The notes under the pieces were generated by a model that was not told the DNA's origin, made no database searches, and saw only the letters and a list, made by a program, of their open reading frames with translations. Position numbers and translations under genes: made by a program. A stretch of DNA of 64,000 bases from Hormiphora californensis (taxonomy: Eukaryota; Ctenophora; Tentaculata; Cydippida; Pleurobrachiidae): contig CM035360.1 of NCBI GenBank assembly GCA_020137815.1, forward strand, positions 5,673,128 to 5,737,127, read 5' to 3'. Below are positions 36,798 through 59,881 of the stretch, one piece after another. Position 1 is the first letter of the stretch. Each line of letters opens with the position of its first letter.

Positions 36798-38240
36798 AAT
36801 GACACTGGCTTTGAGTAGTGTGCTACTGCTAGAAAGGGCGATAAAAAGTTGGTTCAGAATGAGAATCGAATTTAAACTCAAACTTAAACTACTAGGGCGA
36901 GATCAGAAGTGATTAGATTCAGCTTGCGAGAGAGGTACTAATGATTCGTGAAACTGAGACAAGCAACTTCAACAACTGGGTACAACGCGTTATAACGTGC
37001 TAATGCTACTCAGTAGTCAGTATTCCCACAATATATCATTTACCCAGTACTCAGTAGCTACTCAGCTAATGCAACCATGGAAGTAAATAGTAAACGCGTC
37101 ATGTTATCAGTTTGACGTTGACAACTGACAAGGGCGTGCACAGACTGATCAAACTTGATCATGACCATTTAAGTGGTCAAGATTTTTATCAAGTCGCAGA
37201 GACACCAGACTGACTAATTTTGATACGCTGAGCCACGTAAGCAACTTTTCCAACCCCTCAGAGGTGAGTAGCTGAGTAGCTGCTGGGTAAATGATATATT
37301 GTGGGATGACTCTGAAGTCAGCGCGAGCGTCATCCCACAATATATACCACTCAACAACAATATATCATTTACCCAGCAGCTACTCACAGCTAATGCAACT
37401 GGAAGTAAATATTGGACGCGTCATGTTATAAGCTTGACACTGACAGCAGTACTTCTCAACGGTCTGCTGGCGGGCTTGTCGACCCCATCTGAGCGCACTG
37501 AGAATCAAATTGGGGCATGGCGCCGCCATACAGTGGCGGGCTGCCATACTCAACAACAATTGTTTGCACCAGAGATCTAGATAAATGTACCGCGGCCAAA
37601 GGTTGTCACTTGTCATGTTAAGGTGGAAACTATGAACACATTCAACGCACGTACACGCTGATCTTGTGACGGACTTGGAGGGAGAATGAACATGTTGATG
37701 TTTACCAAGGCAGTTGGCATACGACATGAACAACAATACCCGCGTCAGTCGCCACTCATACAACATTTGTTACTCAACATAGTGGGGAAGGAAAATGTAA
37801 ACAATCACACTGCATGTTTTCTCCAGTCACGTGACTAGAAGTAGGGACTGAGCTGCCTGGCCGCTATAGACATGCAGGCTGTCATTGTCACGATACCCTG
37901 TCTGGCGGTGCTCAAAGCGACAATGTGCTCAGATGGGGTCAGCGGCGCCAGACAGATGATATAGATACCCGCTTTGGTTACCGTAATGCATCGCACTGGC
38001 ACTTCGTTGTGGGGAGATTCGACACCGATCTCGCTTGCAGATGGGAAACATGAACACGATCGGGTATCATGACAGGCATGCAAGACCGTATCAAATTTGT
38101 TTGAACGGCCATCGGCATCCGTGCGGATTTGTTGACAAGTGCGGATGGGAAAATGGAAATCCATACATAACAAATGTCAAATACAATTCACGGAAAAATT
38201 TCAACCAGCTCTTACTTACTTGATACTTGGTACGGTCTCC
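36798..38240. other. Intergenic region with inverted repeats
   Basis: Holds an imperfect palindrome at about 37265-37385 (CTGGGTAAATGATATATTGT and its complement around a GTCATCCC core), repeated CGCGTCATGTTAT segments at 37095 and 37417, and the small hairpin element at 37899-37955. No gene was recognised. Confidence 0.55.
37899..37955. mobile_element. Small hairpin element, second copy
   Basis: CTGTCTGGCGGTGCTC at one end, GCGGCGCCAGACAG at the other, with an internal GTGCTCAGATGGGG matching the copy at 27428-27482. Confidence 0.6.
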
Positions 38241-39847
38241 TCAATCATTCGAGTGGCCGGCTCCAAGTATCCTCGCTCGTAATGACGTGAGCTGTCTCCA
38301 CTCATTTCTGTTCTCTGCAGTGTTAGTAATTGCACGGAGAGACTGGGATTGACCCGTAGCGTCTCGATAATCATTCAGCACACAGGAGGACCAGGTTTTA
38401 CGCGGTCTTCCTCTGGAACGTCTCCCATGACTAGGCACCCAGTGGTAGAGTTTGTTGGGCACCCTACCCTCAGGCATTCTAATCAGGTGTCCAAACCAGC
38501 GGAGTCTCCCATTGCCAATGAAGTTCGAGATTGGTTCTATCCCCGCCCTCTCCAGTACCTCCCTGTTAGATACTCTCCTAAACCACTGTATTCTCAGGAT
38601 TCTACGCAGGCAGCGTTGGTGGAATGCCTCCACCCGGCGATCTTGTACCTGAGTAGTTGTCCAGGCCTCACAACCATAGAGAAGAACTGTCAGAACAGCA
38701 GCTCTGTATATCCTGATCTTGGTACAGGTCCTGATGTTACGGTTGTACCAGATCCTACAAAGCATACTGAATGCACTGTAAGCCTTCCCTATCCTGATAC
38801 CAAGCTCCTTGTCGATGGTACCGTCAGAGGACAACGCCGATCCGAGATAGGTAAAACTGGAAACCTGCTCAACCGGATTACCCTCCACAGAGATGCTGAC
38901 CGTATCCGCCTCTGAAAATGGGCGCTGGCTAAGACCCTTTGAAAAAGCCACAACTTTGGTCTTCTTCGCATTAATCTTCAGACCAGCGTACCCTGCGTAT
39001 TTTACCAGCAAATCTGTTGACTCCTGGAGCCCTTCCTCAGTATCATCCATTACAGCCATGTCATCAGCATAGTCGAGATCCATGATCCATTCCCCACCCT
39101 CATCACTCTCAGCGCCGTGAAGAGTGAGACCCCTGGAGACAGTCTTGTTGGACTCAGCAAGCTGAGCCGCCCAGTTAATCACGATGTTGAAGACTGGTGG
39201 ACCCTGAATGTCGCCCTGACCGGTACCACTGAGGACACTGAACCAGCTGGAGAGCTCTCCGTCATGTTTCACTGCACTCACAGTACCGTCAAAGAATGCT
39301 CGAATTATCCGGACATACTTCTCTGGAAGACCATAATGGCGAAATGCGGCCCAGATAAAATCCCTGTTAATACAGAGAAGGGACTGTAGGAAATTAAGGA
39401 CTTCTTGACAGATTTTGATAACACCAACCCAACACCTTGCCGCCTCAAACCATCTGCCCTGCCAGAGTTAATAAAAAGATGCCCGTTATCCAGGGTCATA
39501 ACCTCCGTACCAGGCCAGTGCGTTTCTGTGAGAAGCAAAACGTCAAGTTGGAAAGATGAAACTGCGTTTGATAATTCGTACAACTTAGAGGATGATGACT
39601 GTAGAGATAAAACATTCCAAGTTGCCAGATGAAAATGATTACGGACTGCATTAATTGGCTTAAAAGAACTAAAGGAACTAAAAGAACCCGGAGCGGCTAC
39701 ACCAGGGATGTGTTGGCCAGAAATAACTCTGCGATTGAATGACACCAGATCCGAGACTCCCATCAGGTCGGAGGGCCCCGAATCACCTGACCCAGCTTTA
39801 CCCTCCTCCCGTCCTCTGGTCAACCAGCTCCAGTCAAGTGAACTCAA
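38241..39847 (-). mobile_element. Internally deleted LINE (endonuclease start joined to reverse transcriptase end)
   Basis: In transcript sense, 39847-39350 encodes the start of an AP-type endonuclease (ATWNVLSLQ, VLLLTETHW). The sequence then jumps into the second half of a reverse transcriptase: GLPEKYVRIIRAFFDG, DLDYADDMAV, FTYLGSALSSDGTI, and a C-terminal LRWFGHLIRMPEGRVP with RGRPRKTW. The first half of the polymerase palm is missing, and the two parts are in different frames at about 39340-39360. The C-terminal motifs are those of RTE-like or related non-LTR elements. Not autonomous. Confidence 0.85.
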
Positions 39848-40197
39848 TGAAATCTGATTTCACTTGAAGCTGTGGACTCAAAAAGTAGTTCTGTGAATGT
39901 ATATAGATTTCCCATCCTCTGCCTCACAAGATTCACAAGATTCCCATATCCATCTGATTCACTTTGGTCGATATTATTTATCCCATTGACGGTGTTATGT
40001 GGGCGTTGGACAGTACCGCGCCCGACCGAATTACATGATGATGAATCAGGTCACATCACCCGACGACCGGCCTTTAGCTTTAGGAGACATGATCCCATTT
40101 TATGTGGTGGTTACAGATTCAGAGCATTGGCCTACTAGAGAAAACGTCACTTTTTGAACAGCAACATATCCCTTTGGCCCTGTTATAGGGATCCCTA

Positions 40198-40971
40198 ATA
40201 AAGTTGTGACTTGTCACTGTAAGTCTTGCGGAGGCGCAGTTGTGAGGGCGCCGTTACGATCTGGGTGTTTGGAGGCCTGTTTACAGGTGCCCGCTGCCAA
40301 AAAAGTTGATTCACTAAAATGGCTCTAACCGCCAAACCACTCAACCGTTTTGGCTGATTCAAAGTTTATCTGGTAAGGAATGTCAAGGCCTAACCCCAAC
40401 CCAAACTCCAACCCTAACCCTAACCCTACTTTAGCCCTAACCCTAAGAACCGTTTGTCGGCACTCCCAAAACACCCAGATTTTAACGCTGGCCCAGTTGT
40501 GACTTGTCGGGCGCCGTTACGATCTGGGTGTTTGGAGGCCTGTTTACAGGTGCGCGCTGCCAAAAAAGTTGATTCACTAAAATGGCTCTAACCGCCAAAC
40601 CACTCAACCGTTTTGGCTGATTCAAAGTTTATCTGGTAGGGAATGTCAAGGCCTAACCCCAACCCAAACCCCAACCCTAACCCTAACCCTACTTTAGCCC
40701 TAACCCTAAAAAACCGTTTGTCAGCACTCCCAAGACACCCAGATTTTAACGCTGGCCTGACTTGTCACCGCGTGGTGCACGTACCAAAACGCACATGGTT
40801 CCCACTGCGCGTAGCTGCGGCGCGGCGCAAACCATGCGGTGACAAATTAAAAATCGCGCATTGACAAGGGTTTTGACAAGGGTTTTGAAGCCGCGCCGCC
40901 ACGGGAACCACATGTTTTGTGACAAGTAAAGGCCAACACGACTTGTCACAAGTCACAACTTTATTATTATT
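40198..40971. mobile_element. TIR element with internal duplication and telomere-like CCCTAA tracts
   Basis: Inverted ends ATAAAGTTGTGACTTGT and ACAAGTCACAACTTTAT are flanked by direct copies of TAGGGATCCCTA (40186-40197, 40972-40983). Inside, a unit of about 263 bp starting GGGCGCCGTTACGATCTGGG is repeated at 40246 and 40509; each copy holds several CCCTAA/CCAACCCTAA motifs at 40405-40448 and 40665-40710. The right third has a GC-rich hairpin (about 40765-40920). No transposase frame. Confidence 0.75.
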
Positions 40972-40984
40972 TAGGGATCCCTAT

Positions 40985-41715
40985 GGCAATGCTCTGACCA
41001 CAGTTCTCGCTGAGAATAGGGTCAAGCTAATGCTCGGATGGAGGGGGATGCTCTGACAGCTTCGGCCACGCTGAACTGACATAGACCCGCCATTTCCTGA
41101 CACATTAGGTGGAATTAATCACAGATAAGAGGACCGGATAACTTTCTATCCACGATCCGCGTTTATTAATTCCACCTAGTGTTCCGATTAACAAAATTAA
41201 ACGCAGTAATTTCAATTGTTCAAGTAGTGGTCTAGTATAAGTACAACTAGTTCAATCGCTCATTCTCTCAGTCTCACACACTCAGATACCTAAACAAAAC
41301 ACGCTAGATAATAATTCCCAATTCTCTCAGTCGGAGAGGCTCTCTATATCCCTCTCTCCCGGACTCTGTCAGGATTCGAGCACTGACCCGATCTCACGGG
41401 ATGAGAGTGGTCACTGGTCAGGCATCGCGCTGACAGCTCTGACTCGTTCCTTTTTTCACGGGCTCTATTTTGGGCAAAAGAAATCTCACCCTACAACGAT
41501 CCCTCTCATTCCCTCTCTCATTTCCAATTTAAGACAACAAAAAAATCTCGATACTACATCATCGACCTATAATTATACACGCGACTAACAACTTATTATT
41601 GTAATTATACCTGTACAAAAATTCACGACTCGCAAGAAAATAAATAATTTCAGGTACTATTGCCAGCCAAATATCCACTCTATCTCTCTCTCTCTCTCTC
41701 TCCCTCTCTCTCCCT

Positions 41716-41809
<94 letters not shown>

Positions 41810-42672
41810 GCGTGGCACAACCCCAGTTCATACAAACAAATTGCGACACGAGGTACTGCCAATAAAAGGTCTCTGTGCTAACACCAGAAGCCTGGTACAA
41901 AACGAGAAAACAGATTACCATTACGCGGTGAAACTGGATTATATATAAGGTATACTCTCAAATACATACGGAAAGGGGCGGCTGCATCAGTTACATATAA
42001 TATATCACTGAGAGATCATATTAAATATGAGGTATAACGACAATACGACAATAACACCAAACTGATAATTAGTTACTTAAATCAATTGTATCTCGGAGGT
42101 TTCCCGTTCAGTACATTGGGGAAGGATTGAACGGGAAAACTCGGTGAACAATTGCAGAGAAACACAGTGCACCAAGTTATTATATGAGTTGTCATATTTG
42201 CCCTGATATATTTCATTAGAAAGTTCTCGCCCTTATTTCCTGGCGATGGTGTGAATCGAGAACCAGGTTTATAGGAACAAGGGTGAAAATGTTCACTGTT
42301 GCTTTGTACGAAAAATAAAAGGACAAATTTGACAACACACATTTCTTAGGCTACACTGTGTTTCAATTAAGTTTTTATAACTGGTCCGGCATATATGCTT
42401 TATATATGATATGTATAGGGAAGATTTAAATTGTGTAAAACGTTTAAAATTAATATTAAATTTAAACACAGTAGACTGTACGATAATGAGAGACAATAAA
42501 CCCATTTAAAGCCGAGAAAATATCCCACAAAATGGCAAAATATATTTCTCGAAAATTATAACGGTTTCTCCCAATAATAAATCAGACAAAATCTCTTGGA
42601 ATACAGAAAAACTATAGCTATCACGCAGAGAAGGTCTTTTAGGGATGCAGCTAGAGACATGTGACAGGAAGA

Positions 42673-42756
<84 letters not shown>

Positions 42757-43301
42757 TGATTAAGGGAGAAAGACAGAAAGAGAGAGAGAGAGAGAGGAGA
42801 GGAGAGAGAAGAGAGAGAGAGAGAGAAAAGAGAGAGGGAGAAAAGAGAGAGGGAGAAAGTGAGATTGACGGGAGAAATATTACTGTCAAGGAAGCAAGAG
42901 TGCTTCATATTTCCGAATATCAGTGGACGTTCGGCGGCAGTGGGAAATCATAGCGGGGGAGAAATAATAACAGATAAAAGTTATACTGTAACATTAATTA
43001 TACATCACTCTCAGTAATTCTCTCTCTCTCTCTCTCCCTCAGTCTCCCTCTCTTTCTCTCAGATATAACACAACACAAGTTCATTTTCATTGTCTCTACT
43101 ATTCACAAAGTTCCCAGAAGCTCCTCTCTCTATCTCTCTCTCACTCTCTCTTTCCCTCTCCCTCTATCTCTCTTCTCTCTATCTCTCTCACTCTTTCTCT
43201 CTCTTTCTCAGGCTGGCACACCATAGCTCTCTAAACTCTCTTCCCCTAAAGTCCATATCCTCGAACATCTCTATGACACATCTCCCGCTAATCCTCTGCT
43301 G
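40985..43301. other. Intergenic region downstream of the GRK gene
   Basis: AT-rich DNA with (CT)n at about 41682-41800, (GA)n at 42665-42860 and CT-rich tracts at 43020-43210. Short GGATGCTCTGACAG motifs at 40986-41060 resemble the TCAGAGCATTGGCC motif at 1988, 27342 and 40121. No gene recognised; some may be GRK 3' UTR. Confidence 0.5.
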
Positions 43302-54591
<11,290 letters not shown>

Positions 54592-55825
54592 AACGGTCCT
54601 TTTTCATTACATCTCATACCAGGCTTATAATGAAAAAAACGCAGTGTACAGCTACTCAAGAAGAGGGCAGGGTTAGTCACTGAGAAGTGAGAGTGGAATG
54701 TGGTGCCTTATGGCAGAATCTTATATCAAGATTATTATTAAATCTAAAATGTATACATTGGTAAAATCAACATATATACAGTCCACACTCCTTTTAGTTA
54801 AAAAAAATCAGGTTGTCGGTTCAATGCAGCGTGACGCCACGACAAAATGCTTGTTGTCAACTAGATTCGATTGTATTCTGGACCAGAACAAACCAGAACT
54901 TCTGGTTTGGAATCGCAGTCACCCCTCCACTACCAGCCGTGCGAAGCAAACGAATAGGGGATGGCATCACCAATGTTCTTGTGTAATCAATATTTACCAA
55001 TAAATTCACAGATATCGGTACGTATTTGATTTTAAAAAGCAAGACATTTGTTTTATTTTTATTTAACTATTAATCGAACTTTTGTACTGTAAAATAATGT
55101 CAGTTTTAAATGTGTGTTCTTGAGAGGTGGTCATGTTTTTGTTGATAGCCTTAATTATTTTTTAAGTTTCAAGTTTCAAATTTCAAGTTGTCAGCAGTTA
55201 GCTTCTTGATCGAATGAAGCCTGACGAAGCGTCAGTGACGCTCCAGTTACAAATTTGAAACTGACACCAGGTTGGAAACTGACGCCAGTTTCCAGCTGGG
55301 AGACTCCTGATGAACCATGCTGCGTGCGTCATCTACGCGGATCACGTGACCCAATTTCGATGTGAATTACATTGAAAGTAGCGCTGTGTGTAGTGTCAGC
55401 ACTGCTGACACTACACAACTCAGCACTGTCATTCGAAACTGGGAGCTGGAAACTGATACCAGTTTCTAATTTTGTAACTGGGGCCTGAAGGATATGGTGC
55501 AACCGGCAACGCACTCACGGACACAAGACATTGGACATTGCAGACAACCGTCCGGCTGAATAGCGAATGCCGAAGGCATTTACAGTAATCGATTAACCCG
55601 GATGCCTCTTTTGGGATACGAGCTATCCAACTCTTCAACAGGATGCCGACATCAGTTCGTCTATCTACATCTGTTGACAACCTAAAAGTCAATCTGGGCA
55701 GATTTCTCGACACCCTTCCGGACAGACCTCCGGTCACAGGATACCACACAACTGGGGACAACTCGCTCTTTAGTCTGCTGACGGAAGGCAAGTAACTTTC
55801 ATTCCCACTTATCACAACACTTCAA
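54592..55825. other. Region upstream of GRK with a MITE-like inverted repeat
   Basis: Ends CCAGTTACAAATTTGAAACT (near 55244) and AGTTTCTAATTTTGTAACTG (near 55462) pair imperfectly and enclose about 200 bp, including the perfect palindrome TGTGTAGTGTCAGCA..TGCTGACACTACACA around 55386-55416. The frame at 55429-55815 crosses this element and has no domain. No gene called. Confidence 0.6.
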
Positions 55826-58800
55826 TTCAATTCAATTCAATTGTTACATTTGATACCCCGCAAATTGACTCAATATAGCTAAGAGATAAACGCAAAAAAC
55901 AGAGAGAAAAACTCATAATTAAAACGCCAGAGCTCTTAAGCCAGCCTTCTTATGCGGCAGTCCATTCAGAAACAGTAGATAGATAAAAGTGGGTACACAC
56001 TGAGGGACTGTATGAATAAGTTAATTAATAGATATAATTAAAAAGTAGAATTTAAAATTCCAATCATAAAAAAGAGTAGATTAATGATTAATAGTTAATT
56101 CAGTAGATAACGGTGTAGATAAGCTATACGATTACTTGGTTAAAAATATATGTTAAAAAATCGCTGCACTCAGTATAAAAAGGGGCTAGATTCGGAACTC
56201 AGAACAGAACAAGACACATAAAACAAGACAGACAATGACTAGACAGATCTCTACAAATCAGCCAGCAGGACCGTATGACTTGTCAAAGAGGTGCGTCTTC
56301 AGCTTCGATTTGAAGAGTGACTCATCTGTGCAGCTTCGAATTGTTTGAGGCAGGACATTCCACAGTCTCGGTCCTGCTACCTGGAAAGCACGCTGAGAAG
56401 TCTTATACTTAGTGGAGAAGTCTTTTTGGAGAAGTGTTGGATCATCATCATGTCTCAGTGATTTGCACTTTAGTTGCCGCCTTTGTATTAGACTCTGTAG
56501 GTAGGGTGGTGCTAGATTGTTGATGCACTTGAAAACCATAAGACAGATCTTGTAGTCAATTCTCGCTGTGACAGGAAGAAAGTGCAGCTGCTTTCTCAGT
56601 TCTGTTACTCCTCTCCATTGCCACCTTCCAAAGATGAATCTTGTCGCTGCATTCTGCACTTTTTGAAGGCGGGTGATGTCACTCTTATCAGCTCCAATCA
56701 ATAGGCCATTGCAGTAGTCTATGCGAGAGTGAATAAGGGAGTGAACCAGCTGGACTTTGTTTTTCTTTGACAGTTTGTCGCCGATGCGCCTCAGGTTGTG
56801 TAAGGTCATGTTGCAGTCCCTGACTACCTTGGAGATATGGGCTTTCATGGTGAGCCTTTCATCAAATATAACTCCTAGATTCCTTGCCTGTTCCGAGGGA
56901 CTGATGTACGTTGCCGGTTGATCAGGTCTACGCAGAGAGAAAGACTCATCATGGGCGATGGGATTTGTAGTTTTGTCAGTCCGCGATGATATAAACAGTA
57001 GTTCTGTTTTGGAGGGGTTGAGTTTCAAATAACTCGATGCCATCCATTGCTCGATTTCTGAGAAACATTGTCGAAGCTGATCTTCATTTTGTGTCCAGTT
57101 GTTGTTGGTAAACTTCACATATAGCTGCGAGTCGTCTGCGTAAAGGTGAATCCTCATCCCATGTTTGGCCGCAATTTTCTCGAGGTCTTTCGTGAACAGA
57201 ATAAACATAAGGGGCCCCAAGATGGATCCCTGGGGCACTCCAATGTATACAGTTACTTCAGCAGACTGGGAATCACCTATTTTGACAACAGCTTTCCTTC
57301 CTTCGAGATAAGAAGAGAACCATTTGAGAGCTGTTCCACTGACACCATACATATGCTGCAGGCGACGAAGAAGGATTGTATGAGGAACAGTATCAAAGGC
57401 AGCAGAGAGATCGAGTAGAAGGAGTACTGCCTTACTTTTCTTATCAGTCATCACGAGTAGATCATTAAAGATCTTCAGGGTAGCCGTTTCACATGAGTGT
57501 TTTTTTCTGTAGGCAGACTGCACTGTAGCAAACAGCTCGTGTTCTTCCAGGTGTTCTGTCAATTGTAAAGAAACGCACTTTTCGATGATTTTAGAGATGA
57601 AGCTGAGGTTAGATATAGGCCTGTAGCTTCCAACATCGTTGCTGTCCAATCCTTTCCCTTTGTACACCGGCCGGATAACTGCTTTCTTGAGGGCAGAAGG
57701 AAATACTCCGTTGACCAGACTACCGTTGACAATTGCTTTAATGATGGGGATCAGCTCGTGTATACAGGTTCCAACGAGCTTAGAAGGAATGGGATCGAGG
57801 TCACAGATTTTATAATTCATTGAACGGATGATCTTCACCAACTCATCACTGGTTACAGGTCTGAAAGAGTCAAACTTTGGCAGGCTATTTTCATCCTCAA
57901 GACCAGAAACTTCCTCGGTGTCAGCACGCATTGCCTCAATTTCTGTGTAGATCTTGTTGATTTTTTCTTGGAAGAATTCAATGAATCTCTGGCATAGTTC
58001 GTCAAGATCCGTGTATTCAGGAAGTACTGATGAATTTCCATCCTTTCCCAGCAGACCATTCATGATTCTGTAAGACTTCTGCATATCACCATCGGCTTCA
58101 TCAAGCTTCTCCCGATAATATCCACTCCTAACTCCAACGATAAACTTGGTTGCTGCTTTAGCCTCGTCACGTTTAGTTCGGAGACTGTCCCACAGTTTTT
58201 CAGGACACACAGATTTCAACAGCGTGGCCAGATACTGTCGTTCAGCTTTCCTCCTACGACGTTTAGCAGCTTGACAATCAGTGTTATACCACTTGGGGCC
58301 TGGATCTTCGGGGACAATCATCTCAGTGACCGGGGCAAGTTCATCGAGAAACTCAGCCAACATCTCATCATACAGTTCAATAAGTTCCTCCACCTCCGAG
58401 GGAAAGTTTTCTATGTCACAGAGAGGGGACTGTAGGATTGAGAATATTAGCTGTTCAATATCCAGTGATTTCATGTCTCTTTTCTTAACCGAGACAAACT
58501 TCTTCCGTTGGGCTGTAACTCCATTTTCTAGGGTGAATGACACCAGGGCATGATCAGGTACAGCAGGAATCATATCCACATGTATATTGGAGATAGGAGA
58601 AGTACCAGGTAAGGTCTTGGCAAGGACCAAATCCAGTGTACCACCTGCTATATGCGTAGGTTCCGAAACAAATTGACGAAAATGATGGTCATCGAGAAGC
58701 CCGAGAAAGGTTTTAGTTGATCCGGAACTGGTATCTTGCACATGTATGTTGAAATCACCTGAAATAACCACCTCTCCAGGCCGTTCCGAAAGGTCATGGA

Positions 58801-58830
58801 GCAACGATTCACGTGGATGCTTAGGCTGAG
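55826..58830 (-). mobile_element. 5'-truncated CR1/L2-like LINE with long intact ORF
   Basis: In transcript sense the element starts inside the endonuclease domain and ends about 430 bp after the stop in a short tandem repeat of ATTGA units (55826-55850), the kind of 3' end seen in CR1/L2-clade elements rather than poly-A. The truncation point near 58830 is inferred from loss of endonuclease similarity. Confidence 0.85.
56258..58804 (-). CDS. LINE-encoded endonuclease (C-terminal part) and reverse transcriptase
   Basis: An open frame of 848 residues. It starts in the endonuclease (VVISGDFNIHV, then GTLDLVLAK and PDHALVSFTL with the catalytic His). A linker leads to a full reverse transcriptase: KAVIRPVYKGKG, YRPISNLSFISKIIEKCV, SAYRKKHSCETA, LLDLSAAFDTVPH, GVPQGSILGPLMF and the catalytic LYADDSQLYV. 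The C-terminal region has LHFLPVTARIDYKI, then RAFQVAGPRLWNVLP and FKSKLKTHLF, as in CR1/L2-like elements. The absence of stops suggests a recent insertion. The first part of the endonuclease is missing, so the frame's ATG is internal to the original protein. Confidence 0.92.
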   Translation of the reverse strand: MLHDLSERPGEVVISGDFNIHVQDTSSGSTKTFLGLLDDHHFRQFVSEPTHIAGGTLDLVLAKTLPGTSPISNIHVDMIPAVPDHALVSFTLENGVTAQRKKFVSVKKRDMKSLDIEQLIFSILQSPLCDIENFPSEVEELIELYDEMLAEFLDELAPVTEMIVPEDPGPKWYNTDCQAAKRRRRKAERQYLATLLKSVCPEKLWDSLRTKRDEAKAATKFIVGVRSGYYREKLDEADGDMQKSYRIMNGLLGKDGNSSVLPEYTDLDELCQRFIEFFQEKINKIYTEIEAMRADTEEVSGLEDENSLPKFDSFRPVTSDELVKIIRSMNYKICDLDPIPSKLVGTCIHELIPIIKAIVNGSLVNGVFPSALKKAVIRPVYKGKGLDSNDVGSYRPISNLSFISKIIEKCVSLQLTEHLEEHELFATVQSAYRKKHSCETATLKIFNDLLVMTDKKSKAVLLLLDLSAAFDTVPHTILLRRLQHMYGVSGTALKWFSSYLEGRKAVVKIGDSQSAEVTVYIGVPQGSILGPLMFILFTKDLEKIAAKHGMRIHLYADDSQLYVKFTNNNWTQNEDQLRQCFSEIEQWMASSYLKLNPSKTELLFISSRTDKTTNPIAHDESFSLRRPDQPATYISPSEQARNLGVIFDERLTMKAHISKVVRDCNMTLHNLRRIGDKLSKKNKVQLVHSLIHSRIDYCNGLLIGADKSDITRLQKVQNAATRFIFGRWQWRGVTELRKQLHFLPVTARIDYKICLMVFKCINNLAPPYLQSLIQRRQLKCKSLRHDDDPTLLQKDFSTKYKTSQRAFQVAGPRLWNVLPQTIRSCTDESLFKSKLKTHLFDKSYGPAG

Positions 58831-59881
58831 TGCGTGGTATTATTTTGACTATTTATTGTGTACAATACCAAAACTTATTTTTAATTCTTGTAATTCTTGA
58901 AAAATGGCATAGGGACGGCGCGTGTGGGTGTCCACGGACACCCAGGCCGAAAAGACGGAGAGAAAAACAAGAGAAAACGAAACAAAAAGAAGAATTTTCA
59001 AAAATCGACGAAAACTGCGACATTTTGGATTTGCGGACCAGCCCTCCACTGGTGCAACGCGCGCACCTGTAACGCACGGCAGACAGTTTTACGTCGCGTG
59101 AATAATCCACCAAAAAAGTTTGCGCGCGCATGAATTTTTCTTGTGATCAGGAAATTTTTCCCGTTTAATTTTCAGAAATTTGAAAAGCTTTCAGCGTTGA
59201 AAAGCGCTGCCTGATCTCAGCAGCGTTTGCCAACGTTCAGCGTTGCCTCATGACTCATCCCGTGTCAGTAGCATTTGCCAATTCACAAATACTTTAAATT
59301 TTGAAAAGAGCTGCTTTATCCCGCCTTAGCATATGCCAACTAAAATTGTATAAAAACGCATGAAAATTTTAGAAATTTTCATCCCCTGAGGCCTGACCGA
59401 GGCTGCTACCGCTGGCGGACGCGCTGGACACCCAGGGACTTGCTGAGAACACTCGCTGGTCACCACTGGCCTCACCTTTCCAACAAGAGCACTGAGCAGT
59501 GAGCACCCATCTCTAGAACACTTTGGGAGAACAGGTTTCTCATTCAGAGAGCCCACAACTCCCCTTATATAAATTGAAAATTCAACAGTCCCACTTCCTG
59601 ACTCCTCTGGCAGACCAAAAATCATCATATTGCAATTTGTATCACCTGTCCTCAACATGGGGGGTAGCTGTAGCCTTCCTCTGAGTCATGACAATAGCAC
59701 AACTCTGGGAAAGAATTGCGTAGTTGTTCTTCAGATCTCGCTGCACCGTCTTGGTTACTGCACTTGATTCAGCAGACCGGATAATAATGGAAATTACTAC
59801 AAAATTATTTTGAATTTTGTTTTATTTTATTTTCAAAGGCTCAAATTTAGTTGAACTCTCGTTCATTCCGCTCTTGTTAGG
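58831..59881. other. Intergenic repeat-like region
   Basis: Contains short repeats of CAGCGTT/GCCAACG-type words around 59190-59340. The minus-strand frame at 59326-59658 includes NMMIFGLPEESGSG, which resembles ORF1 proteins of LINEs; it may be a remnant. No host gene seen. Confidence 0.45.

Noticed and set aside
55429-55815. 128-aa minus-strand frame next to the LINE 3' end
   Set aside because: Crosses an inverted-repeat element and shows no domain or splice context.
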